This document shows positions 24,377-33,162 of a stretch of 64,000 nt of DNA, piece after piece. Within the stretch, counting starts at the first letter, position 1; each line of letters begins with the position of its first letter. The notes beneath the pieces are model-generated. The model was not told where the DNA came from. It searched no databases and saw nothing but the letters and a program-made list of their open reading frames with translations. The stretch covers positions 53,979 to 117,978 of the forward strand of contig CALRTC020000022.1 in assembly GCA_943371025.1 (NCBI GenBank), given 5' to 3'. The position numbers and the translations under genes are program-made. This stretch comes from Niveispirillum sp943371025 (GTDB taxonomy: Bacteria > Pseudomonadota > Alphaproteobacteria > Azospirillales > Azospirillaceae).

Positions 24377-25065
24377 TGCTGCCGGAGACGCTGACCGCCC
24401 CGTTTGACCGGCTGCCGCGGGCCGTTATCTTTGACTGGGACAATACGCTGGTCACCAACTGGCGCTGCATCCATGCCTCCATCAACGCGGCATTGCGGGA
24501 ATTTTCGCTACCGGAATGGTCGCTGGAGGAAAGCTACGGCCGTGTCCGTCGGTCGTTGCGGGACAGTTTCCCGGAGATTTTCGGGGACGAGTGGCCGCGG
24601 GCCCGCGACATCTTCTATGCCCATTTCGAAGCCCACCACATGGACTATCTGGACGTGCTGCCGGGGGCGGAGGCGATGTTGCGCGACCTGCACGGGCGCG
24701 GCATCCGGCTGTCGGTGGTGTCCAACAAGACGGGCCGTTTCCTGCGGACCGAAGCGCGTGAACTGGGCTGGGCACCGATGTTCGATGCCCTGGTCGGCGC
24801 CCAGGACGCGGTGGCCGACAAACCGGACCCGGCCCCCCTGCACATGGCGCTGGCCCCGTCCGGCTTCGCGCCCGGACCCGATGTCTGGTTTGTGGGCGAT
24901 GCCGATATCGATATGGAAATCGCGCACCGCACCGGCTGTACCCCCATCCTGGTGGGAGAGACGCCCCATGTGGATGATGGCTTGGGCCGCTTCCCCCCCG
25001 CCATAAGTCTGGCGGGGTGTGCGGGGATTTCATCCTTGGTTAGACGGATCGGTGATACAATATAA
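24376..25065 (+). CDS. HAD-family hydrolase (phosphatase-like)
   Basis: This 229-residue haloacid-dehalogenase phosphatase has the nucleophile motif FDWDNTLVTNW (DxD about 22-24), motif II VVSNKTG (Thr/Ser region about 118), a motif III Lys in DKPDPAPLHMAL and motif IV VGDADIDMEIA. A helical cap lies between motifs I and II (about 40-100), as in Gph-type phosphoglycolate phosphatases. The substrate is not known. It is translationally coupled to the upstream aminotransferase and precedes hfq, a common alphaproteobacterial neighbourhood. Confidence 0.88.
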   Translation: MLPETLTAPFDRLPRAVIFDWDNTLVTNWRCIHASINAALREFSLPEWSLEESYGRVRRSLRDSFPEIFGDEWPRARDIFYAHFEAHHMDYLDVLPGAEAMLRDLHGRGIRLSVVSNKTGRFLRTEARELGWAPMFDALVGAQDAVADKPDPAPLHMALAPSGFAPGPDVWFVGDADIDMEIAHRTGCTPILVGETPHVDDGLGRFPPAISLAGCAGISSLVRRIGDTI

Positions 25066-25175
25066 GGAGGTGTCCGGGATATTGGCGCAAAGCCGGTACC
25101 CGGTTATCCTGATTTAACTTGGGCCCCCGTTGGATGGGACGCCCCAATAACCCGAGCATAAGCGAGGCTGCTCCA

Positions 25176-25427
25176 ATGTCAGAAAAATCCCAGAACGTTC
25201 AGGACGTCTTTCTGAACCATGTCCGCAAGAGCAAGACCCCGGTGACCGTGTTCCTGGTCAACGGCGTGAAGCTGCAGGGCATCATCACCTGGTTCGACAA
25301 TTTCTCCGTGCTGCTGCGCCGCGATGCCCATTCGCAGCTGGTCTATAAGCACGCCATCTCGACCGTGATGCCGGCGCATCCGATCCAGTTGTTCGACCCG
25401 CCGGCCAAGGAGAATGACCACGACTGA
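25176..25427 (+). CDS. hfq: RNA chaperone Hfq
   Basis: Hfq is an Sm-like hexamer that pairs small RNAs with mRNAs. The 83-residue protein shows the Sm1 segment QDVFLNHVRKSKTPVTVFLVNG, LQGIITWFDNFSVLL and the Sm2 signature YKHAISTVMP. The short acidic tail (PPAKENDHD) is typical of alphaproteobacteria. I chose the ATG at 25176 with GAGG upstream; an open stretch before it is not Hfq-like. Its last 14 bases overlap hflX. Confidence 0.97.
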   Translation: MSEKSQNVQDVFLNHVRKSKTPVTVFLVNGVKLQGIITWFDNFSVLLRRDAHSQLVYKHAISTVMPAHPIQLFDPPAKENDHD

Positions 25428-26751
25428 GTTGAGTAATCGCGAAGGCCGCGGGTCACCCACCCGCGCCTTCGTTCTTCATCCGGTCCTGCCCGAGGACCGG
25501 CATGACGCGCGCAACCCGGAAAGCCGCCTGGAAGAGGCGGTGGGTCTTGCCGCTGCCATCGACCTTGAGGTCATCGCCGCCCGTGCCATCCGCACCATGC
25601 GCCCGCGTCCCGCAACCCTGCTGGGTACCGGTGCGGTGGAGGAGGTGGCTGCCCTGGTGGAAGAGCAGGAGATCGGCCTGGTCGTTGTCGACCACGCCCT
25701 GACCCCCATCCAGCAGCGCAATCTGGAACGCGACTGGAAGACCAAGGTCATCGACCGTACTGGCCTGATCCTGGAAATCTTCGGCAAGCGTGCCCGCACG
25801 CGCGAAGGCCAGTTGCAGGTTGAACTGGCCGCCCTGACCTATCAGCGCTCCCGCCTGGTCCGGTCCTGGACCCACCTGGAACGTCAGCGTGGCGGCTTCG
25901 GCTTCCTGGGCGGTCCCGGCGAAAGCCAGATCGAAATGGACCGGCGCCTGATCAGCGACCGGATCGTGAAGCTTAAGGGCGAGCTGGAGGAGGTCCGCCG
26001 CACCCGTGGCCTGCATCGCAAGGCGCGGGAGAAGGTGCCGTATCCCGTCGTCGCTCTGGTCGGCTATACCAACGCTGGCAAGTCCACGCTGTTCAACCGC
26101 ATGGCCGGGGCGGATGTCTTCGCCAAGGATCTGCTGTTCGCCACGCTGGACCCGACCATGCGGGCCATCATCCTGCCGTCCAACCGCAAGATCATCCTGT
26201 CCGACACGGTGGGCTTCATCTCCGACCTGCCGCACGGGCTGGTGGAGGCGTTCCGCGCCACGCTGGAAGAGGTGATGGCGGCTGACATCATCCTGCATGT
26301 CCGTGATGTGTCGCATCCCGATACCGATGCCCAGAATGCTGACGTGAAGTCGGTGCTGAAGGGCTTGGGTATCGAGGTCGATACCGATGACCGGGTGATG
26401 GAGGTGCTGAACAAGCTGGACCGGTTGGGCGAGGAGGATCAGCAGACGCTGCTGCGTCAGGCCCGCCGCACGGGCGGCATCGCCATTTCCGCCCTGACCG
26501 GCGACGGGATCGACACCCTGTTTGATGCCATCGACCGCCGCATGGTGGCCGGTCGGGAAGTGGTGGAGTTTGATGTCGACGTGACCGATGGGGCCGCCAT
26601 CGCCTGGCTGTATGGCAAGGGCGATGTGATGCAGCGGGAGGATGATGACAGCTGTGCGCGGCTGCGCGTCGGCCTTGATCCCGCGGATCTGGCCCGGTTC
26701 CAGGACCGCTTCCCCTACCGCCCCCGCGAGCAGCAGGCCCTGGCGTCATGA
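25414..26751 (+). CDS. hflX: Ribosome-associated GTPase HflX
   Basis: HflX binds the large subunit and rescues or splits stalled ribosomes. The 445-residue protein has an N-terminal domain (about 20-200) containing GFLGGPGESQIEMDRR, a coiled-coil linker, and the G domain. G1 is VGYTNAGKSTLFN (about 215), G3 SDTVGFISDLPH and G4 NKLD. It overlaps hfq by 14 nt in another frame, with AAGGAG inside hfq as ribosome site. Its stop overlaps the next start (ATGA). Confidence 0.96.
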   Translation: MTTTELSNREGRGSPTRAFVLHPVLPEDRHDARNPESRLEEAVGLAAAIDLEVIAARAIRTMRPRPATLLGTGAVEEVAALVEEQEIGLVVVDHALTPIQQRNLERDWKTKVIDRTGLILEIFGKRARTREGQLQVELAALTYQRSRLVRSWTHLERQRGGFGFLGGPGESQIEMDRRLISDRIVKLKGELEEVRRTRGLHRKAREKVPYPVVALVGYTNAGKSTLFNRMAGADVFAKDLLFATLDPTMRAIILPSNRKIILSDTVGFISDLPHGLVEAFRATLEEVMAADIILHVRDVSHPDTDAQNADVKSVLKGLGIEVDTDDRVMEVLNKLDRLGEEDQQTLLRQARRTGGIAISALTGDGIDTLFDAIDRRMVAGREVVEFDVDVTDGAAIAWLYGKGDVMQREDDDSCARLRVGLDPADLARFQDRFPYRPREQQALAS

Positions 26752-27566
26752 TCCGGCCCGACCCCGAGACGGTTTCCACCCTGCTGCGGGAGGTGGCGGA
26801 GGCGGAAATCCTGCCGCGTTTCCGCGCCCTGGCCGCCGGTGACATCCGGGAGAAGGGGCCGGGCGATCTGGTGACCGTTGCCGACGAGGCGGCGGAGAGG
26901 GTGCTGACCAGGCGTCTTTCCGACCTGCTGCCGGGGTCGCTTGTGGTGGGGGAGGAGGCGTGCGCCGCCGACCCCACCGTCCTATCGCGCCTGTCGACCG
27001 GGAATGATCCCGTGTGGATCATTGATCCTGTTGATGGCACCAGCAATTTCGCCCGCGGCGGCACTACTTTCGGAGTGCTGCTGGCCTTGGCGGTCGGTGG
27101 GCGCACGGTGGCCGGCTGGATCTATGATCCGGTTGGGGCCCGGATGGTGATCGCGCAGGCCGGTGAGGGCGCATGGATGGACGGGCAGCGGCTGGCGGCG
27201 CTGCCCGGCGGGCCGTTGCCCGGCCTGCGCGGCTCGCTCTCCACCAAGTTCTTCGCGCCGGATGAGAAAAAGCGGCTGGAGGCTTTGCGGCCGCATTTCG
27301 CCCGGACCTACCGCCTGTTTTGCGCTGCGCACGAATATCTGAACCTGCTGACGGGCAAGGGGCAGTTCGCGCTTTATAACCGCACCATGCCCTGGGACCA
27401 TGCGGCCGGCGTGCTGGCCTACCAGGAGGCCGGCGGTTACGTGGCCCGGTGGGACGGCACCCCCTATGGTCCTGCCGATATACAAGGTGGTATCCTGGCA
27501 GCCGGGGATGCTCCGACCTGGAACGCCTTGCGTGATTTGCTGTTTCCCAACGGCATTCCGACCTGA
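26748..27566 (+). CDS. Inositol-monophosphatase-family phosphatase
   Basis: This 272-residue Mg-dependent phosphatase has the metal motif WIIDPVDGTSNFARG (about 85-99), the upstream Glu in VVGEEACAADP and the C-terminal PWDHAAGVLAYQEAGG. Family members include inositol monophosphatase, histidinol-phosphatase and CysQ. The spacing does not let me choose among these; short family members in alphaproteobacteria often act on inositol or histidinol phosphate. It is coupled to hflX by a 4-nt overlap. Confidence 0.88.
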   Translation: MIRPDPETVSTLLREVAEAEILPRFRALAAGDIREKGPGDLVTVADEAAERVLTRRLSDLLPGSLVVGEEACAADPTVLSRLSTGNDPVWIIDPVDGTSNFARGGTTFGVLLALAVGGRTVAGWIYDPVGARMVIAQAGEGAWMDGQRLAALPGGPLPGLRGSLSTKFFAPDEKKRLEALRPHFARTYRLFCAAHEYLNLLTGKGQFALYNRTMPWDHAAGVLAYQEAGGYVARWDGTPYGPADIQGGILAAGDAPTWNALRDLLFPNGIPT

Positions 27567-27611
27567 TCGCGACGCAGCAGGCTTCCGTCCCATGCCGCAC
27601 TGCGGTATGTG

Positions 27612-29189
27612 ATGGGTAACCTCCATCCTTCGGATAATGAAGCCAGCGTGAACGCCAAGCCCAAGGGACCACGATCCCCCCGCCCCGCAAGGGAAGTGGA
27701 GATCAAGCTGTTGGCCGACCCGGCCGACCTGCCGCGCATCGCCGCCCTGGCGCTGGTGCGCGACCGGCTGGTCAGTCAGGCGGACCCTGTGCGTCAGCAC
27801 ACCACCTATTACGACACACCGGGACTGGCGCTGGCGCGGCGTGGTCTGGCCCTGCGCCTGCGTCGCCAGGGGATGAAGCGCGAACAGTCGATCAAGACCC
27901 TGGCCAGTGGTGAAGGCGCCGATGGCGCGGGCATCGCCGTGCGCCGCGAATGGCGCTGGCAGGTGGTGGGTGACGGGCTGGACCTGGACCTGCTGCGCCA
28001 CCGCGATCTGGCAGAACTGTTTCCTGCCGACGTGCCGGAGCAACTGGCCCCGCTGTTCGTGACGGATATCCAGCGTACCTTATCGCTGCTGCGTGTCGGC
28101 GCCGAAGGGCGGGTGGAACTGGCGCTGGACCTTGGGCAGGCGCAGGTGATGGCGCCGGACGGCACGCCATCGGCGAAGCTGACGATCAGCGAGATTGAAC
28201 TGGAACTGCTGCAGGGGGAGGTCGCGGACCTGTTTCGGCTGGCAGCGGAAATCCATTCGCGCGTGCCCCTTCGCCTGTCGACCCGCAGCAAGGCGGATCT
28301 GGGCCTGGCCCTGCTGACGGGGGCCCAGCCGCGTGCGCATCCGGTCCGGCCGCTGGGGATCACCCCGATCACCACGGTGACGGAGGCTTTCCGTCATATC
28401 GGCCGCAATGGCCTGGCCCATCTGTTGGACAATCAACCCGCTTTCATCGAAGGAATGGGCGACGCGGCGGCGCTGCGCGAGATGGCCTCGGCTGTGCGTC
28501 GTCTGGCCACAGGCTATTCGCTGTTCGCCGATCTGATCCATACCGACCAGGGTGATGCGCTGGTCGAGCGTCTGCGTCGGCTGGGCCGCAAGCTGGAGAA
28601 GGCGCGCGACTGGCAGAAGGTGGCGCTGGCCTTGACGGAACTGCCGCAGGATGCCCGGAAGGGCGCTGTCGGTCCCGTCTCTGCGGCCCGGGCCCGCGCG
28701 CTGGACAAGGCGCTGCACCTGCTGAACGCCGCGGATTGGACGGGCTGGCAGCTTGATTTCGCGGCGTGGCTGGAAGGCGGGGACTGGGCCGCCCAGCCGC
28801 ACGGCTGCCCGTTCGGCACCACGTTGGCGGAAATCGCCGGCGAGATGTTGCGCCAGAGGTGGGAGAAGGTTCGGGTCATCGGCCTGCCCGACAGTGCGGA
28901 TAAGGCCCTGAAGGCGCATAAGCGGTTGCGCAAGCTGCGTTACGCTTTGGACTTCTGCCGGGCTGTCTGGCCGGCAGAGCGCGTGGCCCCGCTTCAGCGG
29001 GCTGTTGACGGACTGCGCGACCCGCTCAAGCAGGTTGCGGACGATATGATGGCGGCCGATCTGCTGGACAAGATCGGGCAGGAAGGGGCGGCATCCGCCC
29101 TGCGCAAGCGCGCCGTGACGGCGTTGAAGCCGCTTTCCCCGCTATGGTCCGGGTTCCTGAACGCCGGCCTGGGTGTGGCCGGCGCGTAA
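27612..29189 (+). CDS. CYTH and CHAD domain protein
   Basis: This 525-residue protein has an N-terminal CYTH triphosphate tunnel domain (about 28-225), opening with the ExExK signature EVEIKLL and with alternating charged strands. A C-terminal CHAD helical domain (about 240-520) carries conserved His and basic residues (HKRLRKLRYALDFCR). CHAD domains bind inorganic polyphosphate and CYTH domains act on triphosphates, so a polyphosphate-linked role is plausible. The reaction is not established by sequence. ATG 27612 is chosen; GTG 27609 directly before it is equivalent. It converges on the LamG gene with 3 bp between stops. Confidence 0.9.
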   Translation: MGNLHPSDNEASVNAKPKGPRSPRPAREVEIKLLADPADLPRIAALALVRDRLVSQADPVRQHTTYYDTPGLALARRGLALRLRRQGMKREQSIKTLASGEGADGAGIAVRREWRWQVVGDGLDLDLLRHRDLAELFPADVPEQLAPLFVTDIQRTLSLLRVGAEGRVELALDLGQAQVMAPDGTPSAKLTISEIELELLQGEVADLFRLAAEIHSRVPLRLSTRSKADLGLALLTGAQPRAHPVRPLGITPITTVTEAFRHIGRNGLAHLLDNQPAFIEGMGDAAALREMASAVRRLATGYSLFADLIHTDQGDALVERLRRLGRKLEKARDWQKVALALTELPQDARKGAVGPVSAARARALDKALHLLNAADWTGWQLDFAAWLEGGDWAAQPHGCPFGTTLAEIAGEMLRQRWEKVRVIGLPDSADKALKAHKRLRKLRYALDFCRAVWPAERVAPLQRAVDGLRDPLKQVADDMMAADLLDKIGQEGAASALRKRAVTALKPLSPLWSGFLNAGLGVAGA

Positions 29190-29192
29190 GGT

Positions 29193-32100
29193 TCAACGTA
29201 TCTCCACGCCGTTATTGTCCGTGCGGATTTCGGCCGCTTCATTATCCAGGCTCAACAGCACGCGGCTGGCGGCCGGGATTTTGCCGTCCTTGGGCAGGGG
29301 CAGCGACAGGTCTACCCATTTAGCCTTCAGGTCCAGGGGGGCGGCGATGACAGGGATGGGGGCTTCGGCCAGCACCGTGCCGTCAGCGGCCAGCAGGCGG
29401 GCACGCCCCGTCGGGGTGGGCTGCGCGCCGATATTGTGCGCGCGCACCAGCAACCGCCCCTTTTCCAGCCGGATATCGCGATCGGCCAGCGCCAGATCGG
29501 GCCGGTTCCGCACATTTTCCGCCGGCCCCGCCAGGGTGAAGGTTAAGACCGTGGTTTTGCCTGGTTCGAAGCGGACATCCGTACCGATCCCTTCACCGAA
29601 ATGGATGGTGCGGGTATCGATGGTGCTATCGGCCTTGTCATCACCGTCGCTGTCGAGGCCCTGGGCGACACGCCAGTCACCGGTGGCGACATCGGCACCC
29701 CGGATGGTCGCCGTGATGGGGCTGTTGCTGATATTATGGACAATGATGCTGAAGCCCTTTTCCGTCGGGTCCTTGACCAGGATACCCAGCTTCTCCGCGG
29801 CGGAATCATCGGCGAAGCGCCATTCGATGCGGTTGCCGCGCACGATGGCATTGCGATAGAGCGCGACCCCACCCAGCCGCTGACGCTGCAATTCCTGCGA
29901 TGGCAGTTCCACGCGGTCGGTCCACCAATGGTCCTCCGTCATCATCGGCATGCGGACGGTGGCCTCATTGCGCTGGCTGTCATACTGCTTGACCAGCCAT
30001 TGCTTGTCGTCCGTGGCAACCCAGGCCGTGTGGTAGATATAAGGGCCGGCATAGCGATCCTTCGTCGCCTGCTCCAGCACCTTCTGCCGCAGGTCAGGGC
30101 GGCCGATATCCAGCGCCAGATCGCTGCTGACGATACCGGACAGGGCGGGCAGGCCGCCCTTGCGCAACACCTGCTCGATGGGCCGCAGATATTTGGCGTC
30201 GCCCGTCCAGCGATAGGCCGCCCACATCAGCAGGTTGGTCTGTTCCGGCCCGGCCGCGCCACGCGTGGCCCCATCCGGCCAGTTGATCTCCGACGGAAAG
30301 GTCCAGCTGCCGTCATCGGCCTGCTTGCCATGGGCCAGATAGCCATCGGCCAGTTCCAGCAGTAATGTGCGTGTCTGCGGCAGGCCGTTGATTTCCACCA
30401 GACGCACACCGGGATGGAAGAACAGATAGGAATAGGGCTTGGACCATTGCCAGGGCGCTTCCTTGACGATGTGCCCGGCCCCGAAATAGTTGCTGACCAG
30501 CAACCGGTTACCCTTGGGATTGATGGCCGTCAGCTCGGGATAGTTGGCCGCCGTTTCCATCAGCCGCTCGACCAACTGCGGATCGCCCGGCCGCATCAGT
30601 GACAATTGCGACAGGGCATTGATGCCTTCCTCATAGACATGCAGCTCGTCCGTGACGATGGTTCCCAGCCCGTTGGTCAGCATGCCGTTGGCATAGATCG
30701 TCTCGATCATCGCGGACAGCGATGCGGCCAGCCGGTCGGGTTCCACCCCCATGGCTGCCAGACCCGGCCATTGGTTGGTCAGGTCGGTGTCGTCCGACAG
30801 GCCCCCGCCAAATTCCCCGCCCACTTGGCGATGGTCGATCCACCAGTTCACGAATTGTTTCACCTGACCCAGATAGCGGGTCTGGCCCCAGGCCCAGGCC
30901 GGCACGCCTGGTGGGGGAGCGTCCAGTGCCACGGGCGGCAGCGGCTGCTGCGGGTTCCATTCCGACCAATAGGCGTTGCCGGCCGCATTGTTGGGATCGA
31001 CGCGCAGCAGGTCGGTCAGATCGTCATAGAAACGCTGGAACAGGCCCAGATTCCGGCTGCTCTGCCGTTCTTCCACCAGGAAGCTGTATTCATCCTGCAC
31101 CTGTCGCAGCCGGTCGGCGACATGCTCGGCCTTGGCCTCGGCCCGCGGCTTGAACACCAGCCGCATATCGGCACCGTCCAGGCTGGCGATGGAGAAGCCA
31201 GGGGATGACGCAGCAATGGTGAGATAGAGCGGCCGGTCACCGGGCAGGATGCGGTCGCGCGTGTCCAGCCACAGGGTCCGCGCCTCCCCCGGCTTGACCG
31301 AGACATTCACGTCCAGCAGGTCGCGTTCGGGATAGAGCGGATCCTTCACGCGAATATTCAGCGCGATCAGCCCACCCTTGTGCGTGGGCTTCAGGTCCAG
31401 GGCCGGGATGGTCAGTTCAATCCCGTCCAGCCCGCCCACATTCTCAAACCCCTCCGTGGCGCCGCGATAGAGCGGCATGCCCGGTTCCTGCCGACGGAAA
31501 TCGACGGGGATGGCGATATGGGCAATGGGCCGGCCGCTGGCGGGCACCGGGGTCGTCCGCTTGCGGGTAGGGATGCCGTCCGGGATGGCGACGATCAGGC
31601 CGCGTTCTGTCTCCGGATAGCGTCCTTCCACGAAATGGCGGACGGGCAGCATGGGTGTGAAGTCCGGCTCCACCCCCAGGCGCAGTTTCAGCGGGAAATC
31701 GCCCAACCCCTCTGGCGCTGTGCCGGGGCCGATATGATAGGCGCTGATTTCCTGGATCGGGGTTTCCTGTACCTCGTTGACGAAGCGCAGGGCACCGCCC
31801 CGGCCTTCGGCCTTCAGGCGGGTGGTAGACCGTTCCGTGCCTTTCGCACGCTTGGCCAGCAGATCGCCTTCGGCCGTGATGACCGTATTGTCGTCGGGGA
31901 CGCGCGCATCCTTCAGCCAGCCCAGCCGGCCGAACGCCGCCCCCTGGATTTCCACCTGATTGATGGGCTCGTCCGGCAGAAACCAGGTGGCCGACTTGCC
32001 GCCCGTGGCATAGACGTTCCAGTCGGGCAGGGTGAAATAGTCATGACGGCCGGGCAGGCGGGAGCGGTTATAGACGCCGGGCCAGGTCGTTTCCCGCACC

Positions 32101-33014
32101 CCGTCATTGCCCTTCCACATGCGTTGCGCGATATCGCGCTGTTCGGTGAACTCCACCTTGCGGATGCGGGTATGGGCATCGGCCAGATAGGGGGGCGGGT
32201 CATCCGGCCGGTCAAAACCCAGGCGGTGCGCCCAGGCAGCCCAGCCATCCGGCAGGGCGGGCAGGGGCTCCGTCTGCTGGTTACGGGCCAGCGCCTGAAT
32301 GGAGGCCGCGTCCAGGGCCCGGTCATGAATGCGGATTTCGTCGATATCGCCGCCGCGCAGGAAATTGTACCGGCTTTGCACCTGGATTGGGCTGATGATG
32401 CGGCTGTGCGGCCCGAACTGGTCCAGCCCGGCGTCCAGCGATGCCGGCTGGTCCTTGCGCGCCACCAGGGCACCGTTCACATAAAGCTGCACGCCCGTCG
32501 CCTCGTCCCAGGTGAAGGCGATATGGGTCCAGGCATCGGGGGCGGGAGGGGTGGGGATCGTCCAGGATACGCGCACCCGCGACAGGTTGGTGTCGGTCAC
32601 GAAGGCGTCGAAGCCATGACCGTTCCAGTCGATGCGCAGGAACACCATGTCCCAACTGGAATGATTGTCATAGCCGACGCGGAAAAGGGGGAACTGGTTG
32701 CTGCCGACGGGATAACGTGAGCGCCAGAAGAAGCTGAGCGTGCCCCGTTGGGCCCGGATATTGCCGGGGGCGGACCAGGCCAGAACCTGATCATCGGCTG
32801 CCTGCAAATAGGCGCCGCTGGCGCCGCCATCCTGCATCACCTTCACCTTATCGGCGAAGGTGGGCAACGGGTTGCCAACAGAACGGTCAGCCGTCAGGGC
32901 CTTGTCACCAGACACATGGAACAGCAGACCGTCATCCGCCGCCAGCGCCGGCATGCCGCCGGCCAGCAAGGCCCAAAGGGCAACCGTCCCCTTCCATCGC
33001 ATGCAGAACGCCAT
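29193..33014 (-). CDS. Large secreted LamG-domain protein, putative carbohydrate-active enzyme
   Basis: This 1273-residue protein has a signal peptide (1-25, cleavage after PALA). A LamG/concanavalin-like domain follows (about 85-245, with WTHIAFTWDEATGVQLYVNGALVA and the closing GGDIDEIRIHDRALD). A long beta-rich middle part spans about 330-600. A helical region (about 650-1060) is rich in Trp and acidic residues, for example GGEFGGGLSDDTDLTNQWPG, and resembles the alpha/alpha-toroid part of polysaccharide lyases and some glycosidases. The end is a beta-rich domain. I cannot name a CAZy family. It is divergent from a lipoprotein-type aldose epimerase and shares a paired ACCGGT operator with it, so an extracellular or periplasmic sugar-releasing role is likely. 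Confidence 0.75.
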   Translation of the reverse strand: MAFCMRWKGTVALWALLAGGMPALAADDGLLFHVSGDKALTADRSVGNPLPTFADKVKVMQDGGASGAYLQAADDQVLAWSAPGNIRAQRGTLSFFWRSRYPVGSNQFPLFRVGYDNHSSWDMVFLRIDWNGHGFDAFVTDTNLSRVRVSWTIPTPPAPDAWTHIAFTWDEATGVQLYVNGALVARKDQPASLDAGLDQFGPHSRIISPIQVQSRYNFLRGGDIDEIRIHDRALDAASIQALARNQQTEPLPALPDGWAAWAHRLGFDRPDDPPPYLADAHTRIRKVEFTEQRDIAQRMWKGNDGVRETTWPGVYNRSRLPGRHDYFTLPDWNVYATGGKSATWFLPDEPINQVEIQGAAFGRLGWLKDARVPDDNTVITAEGDLLAKRAKGTERSTTRLKAEGRGGALRFVNEVQETPIQEISAYHIGPGTAPEGLGDFPLKLRLGVEPDFTPMLPVRHFVEGRYPETERGLIVAIPDGIPTRKRTTPVPASGRPIAHIAIPVDFRRQEPGMPLYRGATEGFENVGGLDGIELTIPALDLKPTHKGGLIALNIRVKDPLYPERDLLDVNVSVKPGEARTLWLDTRDRILPGDRPLYLTIAASSPGFSIASLDGADMRLVFKPRAEAKAEHVADRLRQVQDEYSFLVEERQSSRNLGLFQRFYDDLTDLLRVDPNNAAGNAYWSEWNPQQPLPPVALDAPPPGVPAWAWGQTRYLGQVKQFVNWWIDHRQVGGEFGGGLSDDTDLTNQWPGLAAMGVEPDRLAASLSAMIETIYANGMLTNGLGTIVTDELHVYEEGINALSQLSLMRPGDPQLVERLMETAANYPELTAINPKGNRLLVSNYFGAGHIVKEAPWQWSKPYSYLFFHPGVRLVEINGLPQTRTLLLELADGYLAHGKQADDGSWTFPSEINWPDGATRGAAGPEQTNLLMWAAYRWTGDAKYLRPIEQVLRKGGLPALSGIVSSDLALDIGRPDLRQKVLEQATKDRYAGPYIYHTAWVATDDKQWLVKQYDSQRNEATVRMPMMTEDHWWTDRVELPSQELQRQRLGGVALYRNAIVRGNRIEWRFADDSAAEKLGILVKDPTEKGFSIIVHNISNSPITATIRGADVATGDWRVAQGLDSDGDDKADSTIDTRTIHFGEGIGTDVRFEPGKTTVLTFTLAGPAENVRNRPDLALADRDIRLEKGRLLVRAHNIGAQPTPTGRARLLAADGTVLAEAPIPVIAAPLDLKAKWVDLSLPLPKDGKIPAASRVLLSLDNEAAEIRTDNNGVEIR

Positions 33015-33059
33015 GGACCATATCCTTCCCCAAGACGGCGACGGTTGTTCCGTCTGCCA

Positions 33060-33109
33060 TTGCCACCGGTTACCATGCTATGGGTAGCGCGTATTGACAC
33101 CGGTGGCAA
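33060..33109. promoter_or_regulatory. Paired ACCGGT-centred operator, LacI-type
   Basis: Two 16-bp sites, TTGCCACCGGTTACCA (33060-33075) and TTGACACCGGTGGCAA (33094-33109), have centres 34 bp apart in the gap between the divergent LamG and epimerase genes. Both have the CG-centred palindromic core typical of LacI-family regulators of carbohydrate genes. ATTGCCACCGGT and ACCGGTGGCAAT are also exact inverted copies. No LacI gene lies nearby. Confidence 0.55.
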
Positions 33110-33162
33110 TATCGAGCCAGCATGACCCGTCGCGTTTTTTGTCCTTGCCCGGAGAGACTGCC

